This document shows positions 9,426-17,231 of a stretch of DNA of 64,000 bases, one piece after another (position 1 is the first letter of the stretch; each line of letters starts with the position of its first letter). This stretch comes from Chryseobacterium sp. ERMR1:04 (GTDB lineage Bacteria > Bacteroidota > Bacteroidia > Flavobacteriales > Weeksellaceae). Both the position numbers and the translations under genes were made by a program. The stretch covers positions 124,001 through 188,000 of the forward strand of contig NZ_LIRF01000008.1 of assembly GCF_001297705.1 (NCBI RefSeq), in the 5' to 3' direction. The notes under the pieces were generated by a model. The model did no database searches. It was not told where the DNA came from and saw nothing but the letters and a program-made list of their open reading frames with translations.

Positions 9426-9453
9426 CCTGCGTAATCTGTAAAATCTGCGAGAG
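9382..9453 (-). terminator. Long-stem terminator after cysS
   Basis: 21-bp inverted repeat (9382-9402 and 9433-9453, one G-U) with a 30-nt spacer. On the minus strand the second arm ends GCGAGAG and runs into TTTTTTG, so it can act as the terminator of the folE-cysS operon. One arm is the CTCTCGCAGATT motif of the adjacent tandem repeat. Confidence 0.7.
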
Positions 9454-9490
9454 ATAATATTAAATTTAAAACTTAGCTTCTTTTTTCTGT

Positions 9491-10957
9491 TTAATTTAAA
9501 ACATAAGATGTTCCGTCTCTTCCGTCTTTTAATTCGATTCCTTCAGCAAGAAGTTTATCTCTGATTTGGTCCGAAAGGTCAAAGTTCTTCGATTTTCTTG
9601 CCTGATTTCTCAGTTCAATTAAAACCTGCAGCGTCTGATCTAGTTTTTCATTGTTATTTTCTTCAACAGCCTGAAGTCCTAAAACATCAAATATAAATGC
9701 ATTTAATGTAGATTTTAAATCTTCTAAATCATTTGTTGAGATCGTTTCTTTAGCATCATTCAACGCAAAAATAAATTTTACTGCTTCAAATAAATGAGCA
9801 ATCAGAACCGGAGAATTGAAATCATCATTTAAAGCATCGTAAGCTTTCTTCTTCCATTCTTCCAAGTTAAAACCTGATTGTTTTTCATCATTCGGAGCAA
9901 TTGAATTCAATACTTTTACCGCTTCCATCAATCTGATGAAACCTTTTTCACTTGCGATCATAGCATCATTAGAAATATCCAAAACACTTCTGTAATGAGC
10001 CTGTAAGAAACAAAAACGTACAATTGACGGATGGAAAGGCTTCTCGAAGAAATCATTATCTCCTGTAACCAACTGCATCGGTAAAATGTAATTCCCTGTA
10101 GACTTACTCATACGCTGCGTATTCATTGTCAACATATTAGCATGCATCCAATAATTTACCGGAGCGGTATCATTGCAAGCTTTTCCTTGAGCGATCTCAC
10201 ATTCGTGGTGTGGAAATTTCAAATCCATTCCACCTCCGTGGATATCAAACTTTTCACCTAAATATTTCGTACTCATTGCAGTACACTCAAGATGCCATCC
10301 CGGGAAACCTTCTCCCCAAGGCGAATTCCATCTCATGATGTGTGCAGGCGAGGCTTTTTTCCAAAGGGCAAAATCCTGTGGATTTTTCTTTTCTCCCTGT
10401 CCGTCTAAATCTCTAGTGTTAGCAAAAAGTTCTTCAATATTACGTTTTGAAAGTTCACCATAATTCAGACCTCTTTGGTTGTATTCCAGCACGTCAAAAT
10501 ATACAGATCCGTTGCTTTCGTAAGCAAAACCTTTTTCAATTAATTTTTGAGTTAACTCAATTTGTTCTACAATATGGCCTGTTGCCGTAGGTTCGATGTT
10601 GGGAGGCAATAGATTAAACATATCCAATACTTTATGGAAATCCACCGTATATTTCTGTACGATCTCCATAGGCTCCAGCTTTTCAAGGCGAGTCTGCTTT
10701 ACAAATCTGTCATTGTTTACATCTCCATCGTCTGTAAGGTGACCTGCATCCGTAATATTTCTTACGTATCTTACCTTATATCCTAAATGTGTTAAGCTTC
10801 TGTAAATAAAGTCGAAAGAAAGGAAAGTTCTCACATTTCCCAAATGCACATTGCTGTAAACGGTAGGTCCACAAACGTACATTCCAACATTTCCTTCTAA
10901 AATGGGGTTAAATATCTCTTTTTCCGCTGTAAGCGAGTTGTATATTTTTAATTGCAT
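9491..10957 (-). CDS. cysS: Cysteinyl-tRNA synthetase
   Basis: Class I synthetase of 488 residues that charges tRNA-Cys. Signature motifs are all present: the N-terminal Zn-site Cys in YVCGPTVY, the HIGH-like HLGN, the Zn-binding segments GWHLECTAMS and HHECEIAQ, and the KMSKS loop as RMSKSTGN. The C-terminal anticodon-binding region ends in ELKDGRDGTSYVLN, typical for CysS. It is the last gene of a minus-strand group after folE, a hypothetical gene and a 25-codon cysteine-rich ORF, which suggests that its expression is tied to Cys-tRNA supply. A 70-nt spacer with a hairpin separates that ORF from the ATG. Confidence 0.97.
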   Translation of the reverse strand: MQLKIYNSLTAEKEIFNPILEGNVGMYVCGPTVYSNVHLGNVRTFLSFDFIYRSLTHLGYKVRYVRNITDAGHLTDDGDVNNDRFVKQTRLEKLEPMEIVQKYTVDFHKVLDMFNLLPPNIEPTATGHIVEQIELTQKLIEKGFAYESNGSVYFDVLEYNQRGLNYGELSKRNIEELFANTRDLDGQGEKKNPQDFALWKKASPAHIMRWNSPWGEGFPGWHLECTAMSTKYLGEKFDIHGGGMDLKFPHHECEIAQGKACNDTAPVNYWMHANMLTMNTQRMSKSTGNYILPMQLVTGDNDFFEKPFHPSIVRFCFLQAHYRSVLDISNDAMIASEKGFIRLMEAVKVLNSIAPNDEKQSGFNLEEWKKKAYDALNDDFNSPVLIAHLFEAVKFIFALNDAKETISTNDLEDLKSTLNAFIFDVLGLQAVEENNNEKLDQTLQVLIELRNQARKSKNFDLSDQIRDKLLAEGIELKDGRDGTSYVLN

Positions 10958-11008
10958 TGTGTTGTTTTTGATTTAATGATTTTAAGTTTAGTATAAAGTT
11001 TCTTCATC

Positions 11009-11032
11009 GTTAAAAGACTGAGATCTTTTAAC
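11009..11032 (-). promoter_or_regulatory. Hairpin overlapping the end of the Cys leader ORF
   Basis: 9-bp perfect stem GTTAAAAGA / TCTTTTAAC (11032-11024 and 11017-11009 on the minus strand) with loop TCTCAG. The 5' arm starts inside the last Cys codon and includes the leader stop codon, so a ribosome at the end of the leader would cover it. No U-tract follows, so it is not a standard intrinsic terminator. An 8-nt segment inside the leader (11083-11090) is also complementary to 10995-11002, giving a possible alternative pairing. Confidence 0.6.
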
Positions 11033-11105
11033 AGCAGCATGTACAGCAACAACAAATAATGGTTGCTATAAAAATCTGATCTGAAACTTTTTTAAATTTT
11101 ATCAT
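11028..11105 (-). CDS. Putative cysteine-rich leader peptide of cysS (25 aa)
   Basis: An ATG at 11105 overlaps the stop of the preceding gene (TAATG) and opens a 25-codon frame. It begins MIKFKKV, has a hydrophobic middle IFIATII, and ends CCCCTCCC followed directly by TAA: seven Cys codons (TGT and TGC mixed) in the last eight. It lies 70 nt upstream of cysS. Amino-acid runs matching the product of the downstream gene are the hallmark of translation-mediated attenuators, as in his, trp and actinobacterial Cys leaders. I infer that ribosomes pausing at the Cys codons when charged tRNA-Cys is scarce change folding of the mRNA before cysS. The alternative is a small metal-binding or membrane peptide. 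No Shine-Dalgarno is expected in this phylum. Confidence 0.7.
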   Translation of the reverse strand: MIKFKKVSDQIFIATIICCCCTCCC

Positions 11106-11569
11106 TACTTAATATTTAATACATTAGATTTCGCAGTCCCAATATCATCTCTTAAAATTAAAATATTTTTGTAAAATTCTGTCAATACTCGATTTCCTCC
11201 AATATTGGAATAATCAATTTTTGACTTTATCAGAGACTTTAATTTTTCTTCAAATCTACCTAAATCCCCGAATTCTTCTTCAAGATCATCTAAATCTAAA
11301 GGATAACTTGGGCTCAAATTTACTTTTTCTAATTTTGTTCTTCGAAAAATCTTAATTAATAGATCATAAATTTCACGCTCAAGTATCTCTTTCTCATCTA
11401 TTCCTTCTTCAACATTATACTTTACGGAAATATCATTATTTACAATAGAATTTATTTCAATAATATTTTTGCTGTTTTTTAGCAATATCACATTTTCACA
11501 ATAAGAAACTTCATGATCATATCTTTCGGATAATAATCTAATGTTTTTCTTTATGATATGATTAATCAT
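11105..11569 (-). CDS. Hypothetical protein in the folE-cysS group
   Basis: 154-residue soluble, charged protein that I do not recognise. It starts MINHIIKKNIRLL two bases after the folE stop, so it is almost certainly co-transcribed and possibly translationally coupled. It has mixed alpha/beta composition with an acidic centre (DLDDLEEEFGDLGRFEEKL) and no signal peptide, membrane segment or known motif. Its stop codon overlaps the ATG of the cysteine-rich leader ORF. Its codon use looks more AT-rich than folE, as for a lineage-specific gene. No function is proposed. Confidence 0.75.
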   Translation of the reverse strand: MINHIIKKNIRLLSERYDHEVSYCENVILLKNSKNIIEINSIVNNDISVKYNVEEGIDEKEILEREIYDLLIKIFRRTKLEKVNLSPSYPLDLDDLEEEFGDLGRFEEKLKSLIKSKIDYSNIGGNRVLTEFYKNILILRDDIGTAKSNVLNIK

Positions 11570-11571
11570 TA

Positions 11572-12237
11572 TTAATCCAATTTAGCATGGCTTCCTACAT
11601 AATGTAAGAACTCCTGTCTTGTAATAGGATTTGTTTTGAAAATCCCACTTAGCTCCGCTGTAATTGTTGAACTTGCCGTGTCTTTAATTCCTCTACAATT
11701 TACACAAAGATGTTTCGCATCAATGATACAAGCTACATTTTTTGTCCCTAAAGCTTCTTTTAAAGCGTTCACAATCTGCATTGTTAATCTTTCCTGAACC
11801 TGCGGTCTTTTTGCGTAATAATCTACAATTCTGTTAATTTTAGAAAGTCCAATTACTTCGCCATTTGAAATATAGGCCACATGCGCTCTCCCAATAATTG
11901 GTAAAAAGTGGTGTTCACAAAAAGAATATACGGTGATATCTTTTTCCACCAACATCTGGCTATATTTATATTTATTGGAAAACGTGGAAATTCCCGGTTT
12001 ATTTTCCGGCAATAGCCCTCCAAAAATTTCATTTACATACATTTTTGCGACACGCGTTGGAGAATCTTTCAAAGAATCATCTGTCATATCCAGTCCCAGC
12101 GTTTTCATAATCTCACCGAAAAGCTCAGTGATCTTTTCTATTTTTTCCTGTGGCGATTTATCAAAAGCATCTTCCCGTATAGGCGTATGTTCTTTTCCTG
12201 TGAAAATATCATCGTCGTTATCAGTAAAATCAACCAT
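11572..12237 (-). CDS. folE: GTP cyclohydrolase I
   Basis: 221-residue enzyme converting GTP to dihydroneopterin triphosphate, the first step of tetrahydrofolate synthesis. Hallmarks are FCEHHFLPIIGRAHVAYI (zinc Cys and active-site His residues), GLSKINRIVDYYAKRPQVQERLT, and the second zinc segment DAKHLCVNCRG. The first 25 residues are an acidic, variable tail. The gene heads a minus-strand group with the hypothetical gene, the leader ORF and cysS. Folate made here would also feed the MetH/MetF pair in the next operon. Confidence 0.97.
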   Translation of the reverse strand: MVDFTDNDDDIFTGKEHTPIREDAFDKSPQEKIEKITELFGEIMKTLGLDMTDDSLKDSPTRVAKMYVNEIFGGLLPENKPGISTFSNKYKYSQMLVEKDITVYSFCEHHFLPIIGRAHVAYISNGEVIGLSKINRIVDYYAKRPQVQERLTMQIVNALKEALGTKNVACIIDAKHLCVNCRGIKDTASSTITAELSGIFKTNPITRQEFLHYVGSHAKLD

Positions 12238-12255
12238 TTTTTATTTAATTTGCAA

Positions 12256-12263
12256 CAAAAATA
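12256..12263 (-). promoter_or_regulatory. -7 element of the folE-cysS operon
   Basis: Minus-strand TATTTTTG (TAnnTTTG consensus) lies 18 nt before the folE ATG. A -33 TTG candidate is present but spaced about 24 nt away, so the assignment rests mainly on the -7 box. Confidence 0.55.
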
Positions 12264-12335
12264 CGGATAATATCTGTTCGTATATTTCAATTTAACTCAA
12301 AAATATTACCTCATCTCCTCATTCGTATAAAAGTT

Positions 12336-13490
12336 ATGATTATTGCTGAAGAAGTACACCATGAAAATCAGAAAAAGGAATTTCTAGAATTCCCTGTCAG
12401 ACTTTATCAACATGACAAAAACTACATCAGACCTTTAGATAAAGATATTGAAGCTACGTTTGATCCTCAAAAAAATAAATTCTTCAAGAACGGAGAATGC
12501 AAAAGGTTCTTATTTAGAAATAAAAATAATGAAACGGTTGGAAAAATAGCGGTTTTTGTTAATCAACTTTATACGCAAAATCAACCTACCGGAGGAATTG
12601 GTTTCTTTGATTGTATTAACGATCAGGAAACGGCTAATTTCATTTTCGATTATTGTGAAAAATGGCTTCAGGAAAGGGGAATAGAAGCAATGGATGGACC
12701 CATTAATTTTGGGGAAAGAGATAAATTCTGGGGATTACTTATTGATGGTTTTATAGAACCTTTATATGGAATGAATTATAATTTCCCTTACTACAAAGAG
12801 CTTATTGAAAATTATGGTTTCCAAATTTATTTTGAACAGCTTTGTTTTACACGACCTGTATTTGGTGAAGTTTCTAGGGTCTTTACTGTAATGCATAAAA
12901 AGCATTCGCTGAATCCAGCTATTTCTGCTATACCTATGAAAAAGAATAATCTGGCCAAATTTGCTAAAGATTTCACTGCAATTTATAATCAGGCTTGGGC
13001 TTCCCATGGAGAAGGGAAACAAATTGAAGAAGCTAAGACTTTAAAAATGTTTATGACCATGAAGCCGATCATCAATGAACATATTTCGTGGTTCGTCTAT
13101 GAAAATGAAAAACCCATTGCCATGTGGATTAATATTCCCGATTTGAATCAATGGTTTAAATACATGAATGGGAAATTCGGTTTTATTGAAAAATTAAAAT
13201 TTTTGTGGATCAAAAGATTCAAAAAGAATGAAAAAATGGTTGGCCTTGTTTTCGGCGTTGTTCCTGAATGGCAAAAAAAAGGCATCGACGGATATATGAT
13301 CTGGGAAGGAACACAACACCTCAGAAAGCACACCGATTTTACCATCACAGAACTTCAATGGATTGGTGATTTCAATCCTAAAATGATAAAAATTGCCGAA
13401 AATCTGGATACTGAAGTCACAAGAAAATTGGCGACATACCGGTATTTATTTGATCGTAATAAAACTTTTGAAAGACATCCTGCTCTTTAA
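12336..13490 (+). CDS. GNAT-superfamily-like conserved protein
   Basis: 384-residue cytosolic protein. The layout suggests a GNAT-fold acyltransferase of a large, poorly characterised bacterial family: an N-terminal part with NYIRPLDKDIEATFDPQKN and GKIAVFVNQ, then DGPINFGERDKFWGLLIDGF with YGMNYNFPYYKELIENYGF, and a C-terminal part with GLVFGVVPEWQKKGIDGYMIWEG, which resembles the acetyl-CoA pyrophosphate loop (Q/RxxGxG/A) of GNAT enzymes. There is no signal or membrane segment. It is divergent from folE and convergent with metF across a terminator hairpin. The substrate is unknown. Confidence 0.75.
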   Translation: MIIAEEVHHENQKKEFLEFPVRLYQHDKNYIRPLDKDIEATFDPQKNKFFKNGECKRFLFRNKNNETVGKIAVFVNQLYTQNQPTGGIGFFDCINDQETANFIFDYCEKWLQERGIEAMDGPINFGERDKFWGLLIDGFIEPLYGMNYNFPYYKELIENYGFQIYFEQLCFTRPVFGEVSRVFTVMHKKHSLNPAISAIPMKKNNLAKFAKDFTAIYNQAWASHGEGKQIEEAKTLKMFMTMKPIINEHISWFVYENEKPIAMWINIPDLNQWFKYMNGKFGFIEKLKFLWIKRFKKNEKMVGLVFGVVPEWQKKGIDGYMIWEGTQHLRKHTDFTITELQWIGDFNPKMIKIAENLDTEVTRKLATYRYLFDRNKTFERHPAL

Positions 13491-13498
13491 AATAAAAA

Positions 13499-13520
13499 CC
13501 CTGCTGATACATCAGCAGGG
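13499..13520. terminator. Terminator between convergent GNAT-like gene and metF
   Basis: 10-bp perfect stem CCCTGCTGAT / ATCAGCAGGG with a 2-nt spacer (in practice an 8-bp stem with a 6-nt loop). Minus-strand exit is into TTTTTATTTT, so it serves the met operon best. Confidence 0.85.
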
Positions 13521-13541
13521 CTCCTTTCATTGTACTATTTA

Positions 13542-14498
13542 TTAGAATAGCTCTCCAGCTACTTTTTTAATATTATCACTTTTCCCCATAGAGTAAAAGT
13601 GTAAAACAGGCACTCCAAAATCAAGAAGTTCTCTGCATTGATTGATCGCCCATTCGATTCCTATTTGTCTCACCGCTTCATTATTTTTAGCACTTTCCAC
13701 TTCATTAATTAAATCTTCCGGTAAATCAATTTTAAAAACCTGTGGCAATAATTTTAAATGTCTTTTTGTTGCAATGGGTTTAATTCCAGGAATAATTGGA
13801 ACTGTAATTCCCATTTCTCTGGCCTTTGTCACAAACTCGATAAATTTTTTATTATCAAAAAACATTTGAGTTACAATATAATCTGCTCCGGCATCTACTT
13901 TTTGCTTCAGCCATTTAAGGTCGTAGTTCATGGAAGGTGCTTCCATATGTTTTTCAGGATAACCTGCTACGCCAATGCAGAATTTGTTATTTTCTTCACA
14001 AGCCTGCTCATCATGAAGATATTTCCCTCTTCCTAAATCATTAATTTGATGAACCAGATCCATCGCACTTTCATGACCTCCTTTTGTTGCCTCAAAATAC
14101 TGATGTCCTTTCATAGCATCTCCACGAAGTGCCATCACATTATCAATCCCAAGATACATACAGTCTACCAAAAGGTATTCTGTTTCTTCCTTTGTAAAAC
14201 CTCCACAAAGCAAGTGTGGAACAGTATCTACATTATATTTATGCTGAATTGCAGAACAAATACCCAACGTTCCGGGACGCATTCTGGTAATTTTACGTTC
14301 CATCAAGCCATTTCCTTTGTCGATATAGATATATTCTTCTCTTGAAGTCGTTACATCAATAAAAGGAGGTTTGAACTCCATCAAAGGGTCTATATTTCTA
14401 TACAAATCTTCAATCCCGATTCCTTTCTGAGGCGGAACAACTTCTAAAGAGAACAAAGTTTTTCCGTTTGCATTTTTTATGTGTTCTGTAATCTTCAT
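13542..14498 (-). CDS. metF: 5,10-methylenetetrahydrofolate reductase
   Basis: 318-residue FAD-dependent TIM-barrel enzyme that makes 5-methyl-THF, the methyl donor for MetH. Family features visible are FSLEVVPPQKG at the N-terminus, DVTTSREEY, the LLVDCMYLGIDNVMALRGDAMKG segment (flavin/folate site with ALRGD), GVAGYPEKHMEAP, and GADYIVTQMFFDNKKF. Length is close to the usual 290-320. It is the last gene of the minus-strand methionine operon, 9 nt after metH, followed by the terminator at 13499. Confidence 0.96.
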   Translation of the reverse strand: MKITEHIKNANGKTLFSLEVVPPQKGIGIEDLYRNIDPLMEFKPPFIDVTTSREEYIYIDKGNGLMERKITRMRPGTLGICSAIQHKYNVDTVPHLLCGGFTKEETEYLLVDCMYLGIDNVMALRGDAMKGHQYFEATKGGHESAMDLVHQINDLGRGKYLHDEQACEENNKFCIGVAGYPEKHMEAPSMNYDLKWLKQKVDAGADYIVTQMFFDNKKFIEFVTKAREMGITVPIIPGIKPIATKRHLKLLPQVFKIDLPEDLINEVESAKNNEAVRQIGIEWAINQCRELLDFGVPVLHFYSMGKSDNIKKVAGELF

Positions 14499-14507
14499 GT
14501 TTAAATT

Positions 14508-17168
14508 TTAATCTGCTAAATTAGGTGACAACCATTTCCTCGCTTCCTGTAAAGAAATTCCTTTCCTCTTAGAATAGTCTTTCAACTGATCTTCTGTAAT
14601 TTTTCCGAGCCCAAAATATTTTGCATGCGGACTTCCGAAATAATATCCAGAAACTGCAGCGGTTGGAAACATTGCTAAACTTTCTGTAAGGTATACTCCG
14701 ATATTTTCTTCCACTTTTAAAAGATCCCAAATGGCATGTTTTTCCAAATGATCCGGACAAGCCGGATATCCTGGTGCCGGACGAACTCCTTTATATTTTT
14801 CTGCAATTAAATCATCATTGCTTAAACTTTCCTGATTGGCATATCCCCAATATTCTGTTCTTACTTTTTTATGTAAAAATTCGGCATAGGCTTCCGCAAA
14901 ACGGTCTGCCAAAGCTTTTACCATGATTGCATTATAATCGTCATTGGCTTTTTCATATTCATCTGACAACTCATCTGTCCCGAAACCTGTGGTTACACAA
15001 AAAGCTCCCACATAATCAGTTTTTCCTGAGTTTTGAGGAGCAATAAAATCGCTTAATGCTAAATACTCTTTGCCTTTAGATTTTTGAAGTTGCTGCCTTA
15101 ATGTGATGAATTTCGATTGCGGCTGATTATTTTCATCAAAGATTAAAATATCATCATCTTCAGTTGAATTTGCTTTGAATATTCCGAAGATTGCTTTAGC
15201 AGTTAAAGATTTCTCATCTAAAATTTTCTTTAAAATAACCTGAGCATCTTTAAATAATTCTTTAGCCTGCTCTCCTACCACCTCATCATCAAAAATATTC
15301 GGGTACTTCCCGTGAAGATCCCAGCTTCTGAAAAATGGAGACCAGTCGATAAATGGAACCAATTCATTTAAATCCTGACCTTCAAAAACCTGTATTCCTA
15401 AATTATTCGGCGTGAAAATCTCTTCGTTTTCCCAATCAATTTTAAATTTGTCTTTTCTGGCGTCTTCAATAGAAACATATTCTTTATCAATCTGTCTGTT
15501 CAGGAATTTTTCACGGAAATCTGAATAGTCACTCTTCAAATCGCTTACATATTCTTTATTTCTATCTCCCAATAAAGAACTCACCACATTTACCGCTCTG
15601 GAAGCATCATTTACGTGAACTACCGCATTTTTATATTTTAAATCTATTTTTACCGCAGTATGTGCTTTTGAAGTCGTTGCACCGCCGATTAATAAAGGAA
15701 AACTAAGATTTTGACGTTCTAATTCTGATGCGATATACACCATTTCGTCTAAACTTGGCGTGATTAATCCGCTCAAGCCAATAACATCCACCTTATGTTC
15801 AATGGCAGCCTGAATAATTTTTTCAGCCGGAACCATTACTCCAAGATCTACGATCTCATAATTGTTACAACCCAACACAACGCTCACAATATTTTTACCA
15901 ATATCATGAACGTCACCTTTTACCGTTGCCATTAAAATTTTACCGTTGGCAGGTCTTTCACCATCTTTTTCAGCTTCAATAAACGGCTGTAAATAAGCAA
16001 CCGCCTTTTTCATTACCCTCGCCGATTTTACCACTTGTGGTAAGAACATTTTTCCGCTTCCGAATAAGTCACCGACAACGCCCATTCCTGTCATTAAATT
16101 AACTTCAATAACATGTAAAGGTTTTGAGGCTGCCTTTCTTGCTTCTTCTACATCTTCTTCAATAAAACGATCAATTCCTTTTACCAAAGAATGCGTAATT
16201 CTGTCCTGTAAAGGTCTGGTACGCCATTCCAGTTCTTCAACGACTTCTTTTTTTACCGATTTATTCTTTTCAGAATAATCTAACAACCTTTCCGTTGCGT
16301 CTTCTCTTTTATCGAGGATTACGTCTTCTACAAGACCTAATAATTCTTTATTAATTTCGTCATAAACCTCCAACATCGCAGGATTTACAATCCCTATATT
16401 CATTCCCGCCTGAATTGCATGATACAAGAAAACCGAGTGCATTGCTTCTCTCACCGTATCATTTCCACGGAAAGAGAATGAAACATTACTCACTCCCCCA
16501 CTTACCGACGCATACGGAAGATTTTGTCTTACCCATCTTGTAGCTTCGATAAAATCGATTGCATTTCTTCTATGCTCATCCATCCCCGTTGCAACAGGGA
16601 AAATATTTAAATCAAAAATAATATCCTCAGCCGGAAACTTTACTTCATCCACTAAAATATCATACGATCGCTTGGTGATTTCAAGTCTACGATCGTAGGT
16701 ATCAGCTTGTCCGTCTTCATCAAAAGCCATGACAATCACTGCTGCACCATATCTTTTAATTGCCTTAGCCTGTTTTTTGAATTCTTCTTCCCCTCCTTTT
16801 AAACTGATAGAATTGACAACAGATTTTCCTTGAACAACCTGTAATCCAGCTTCTAAGATCTCCCATTTGGAAGAGTCGATCATGATGGGAATTCTGGAAA
16901 TATCCGGTTCTGAACCTACTAAATTCAGGAATTTTATCATGGAAGCTTTTCCATCAATCAATCCATCATCAAAATTAACGTCAAGGATCTGCGCTCCACC
17001 TTCCACTTGATGACGGGCAATATCCAAAGCTTCAGAAAATTTCTCTTCTTTAATTAATCTTAAAAACTTTTTGGAACCGGCAACATTCGTCCTTTCACCA
17101 ACGTTGATGAAATTACTTTCCGGGGTTATAATCAAAGGCTCAAGGCCCGATAGTCTTAAATATTTCAT
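14508..17168 (-). CDS. metH: Methionine synthase, folate/cobalamin/reactivation modules
   Basis: 886-residue C-terminal three-quarters of cobalamin-dependent methionine synthase, encoded as a separate gene. Modules in order: pterin-binding domain (FINVGERTNVAGSKKF, then DVNFDDGL, about 15-290), the B12 cap (about 310-400), the cobalamin-binding Rossmann domain with the base-off ligand motif DVHDIGKNI (about 425-540), and the AdoMet-binding reactivation domain (about 560-886) with RPAPGYPACPDH. The homocysteine-binding module is on the preceding gene (17232-18313), which is broken here. If that is real, this protein alone cannot make methionine. Confidence 0.96.
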   Translation of the reverse strand: MKYLRLSGLEPLIITPESNFINVGERTNVAGSKKFLRLIKEEKFSEALDIARHQVEGGAQILDVNFDDGLIDGKASMIKFLNLVGSEPDISRIPIMIDSSKWEILEAGLQVVQGKSVVNSISLKGGEEEFKKQAKAIKRYGAAVIVMAFDEDGQADTYDRRLEITKRSYDILVDEVKFPAEDIIFDLNIFPVATGMDEHRRNAIDFIEATRWVRQNLPYASVSGGVSNVSFSFRGNDTVREAMHSVFLYHAIQAGMNIGIVNPAMLEVYDEINKELLGLVEDVILDKREDATERLLDYSEKNKSVKKEVVEELEWRTRPLQDRITHSLVKGIDRFIEEDVEEARKAASKPLHVIEVNLMTGMGVVGDLFGSGKMFLPQVVKSARVMKKAVAYLQPFIEAEKDGERPANGKILMATVKGDVHDIGKNIVSVVLGCNNYEIVDLGVMVPAEKIIQAAIEHKVDVIGLSGLITPSLDEMVYIASELERQNLSFPLLIGGATTSKAHTAVKIDLKYKNAVVHVNDASRAVNVVSSLLGDRNKEYVSDLKSDYSDFREKFLNRQIDKEYVSIEDARKDKFKIDWENEEIFTPNNLGIQVFEGQDLNELVPFIDWSPFFRSWDLHGKYPNIFDDEVVGEQAKELFKDAQVILKKILDEKSLTAKAIFGIFKANSTEDDDILIFDENNQPQSKFITLRQQLQKSKGKEYLALSDFIAPQNSGKTDYVGAFCVTTGFGTDELSDEYEKANDDYNAIMVKALADRFAEAYAEFLHKKVRTEYWGYANQESLSNDDLIAEKYKGVRPAPGYPACPDHLEKHAIWDLLKVEENIGVYLTESLAMFPTAAVSGYYFGSPHAKYFGLGKITEDQLKDYSKRKGISLQEARKWLSPNLAD

Positions 17169-17231
17169 TAGTTGTGTATTCTTCTAAAATAAATTAGTAG
17201 CGTTAATCTTAAGCAATACGTATTGAAAAAT

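Noticed and set aside
12336..13490. Called as a methyl- or acyltransferase of defined substrate
   Set aside because: Only a GNAT-like fold pattern is visible; no motif fixes a substrate, so a specific name was not given.
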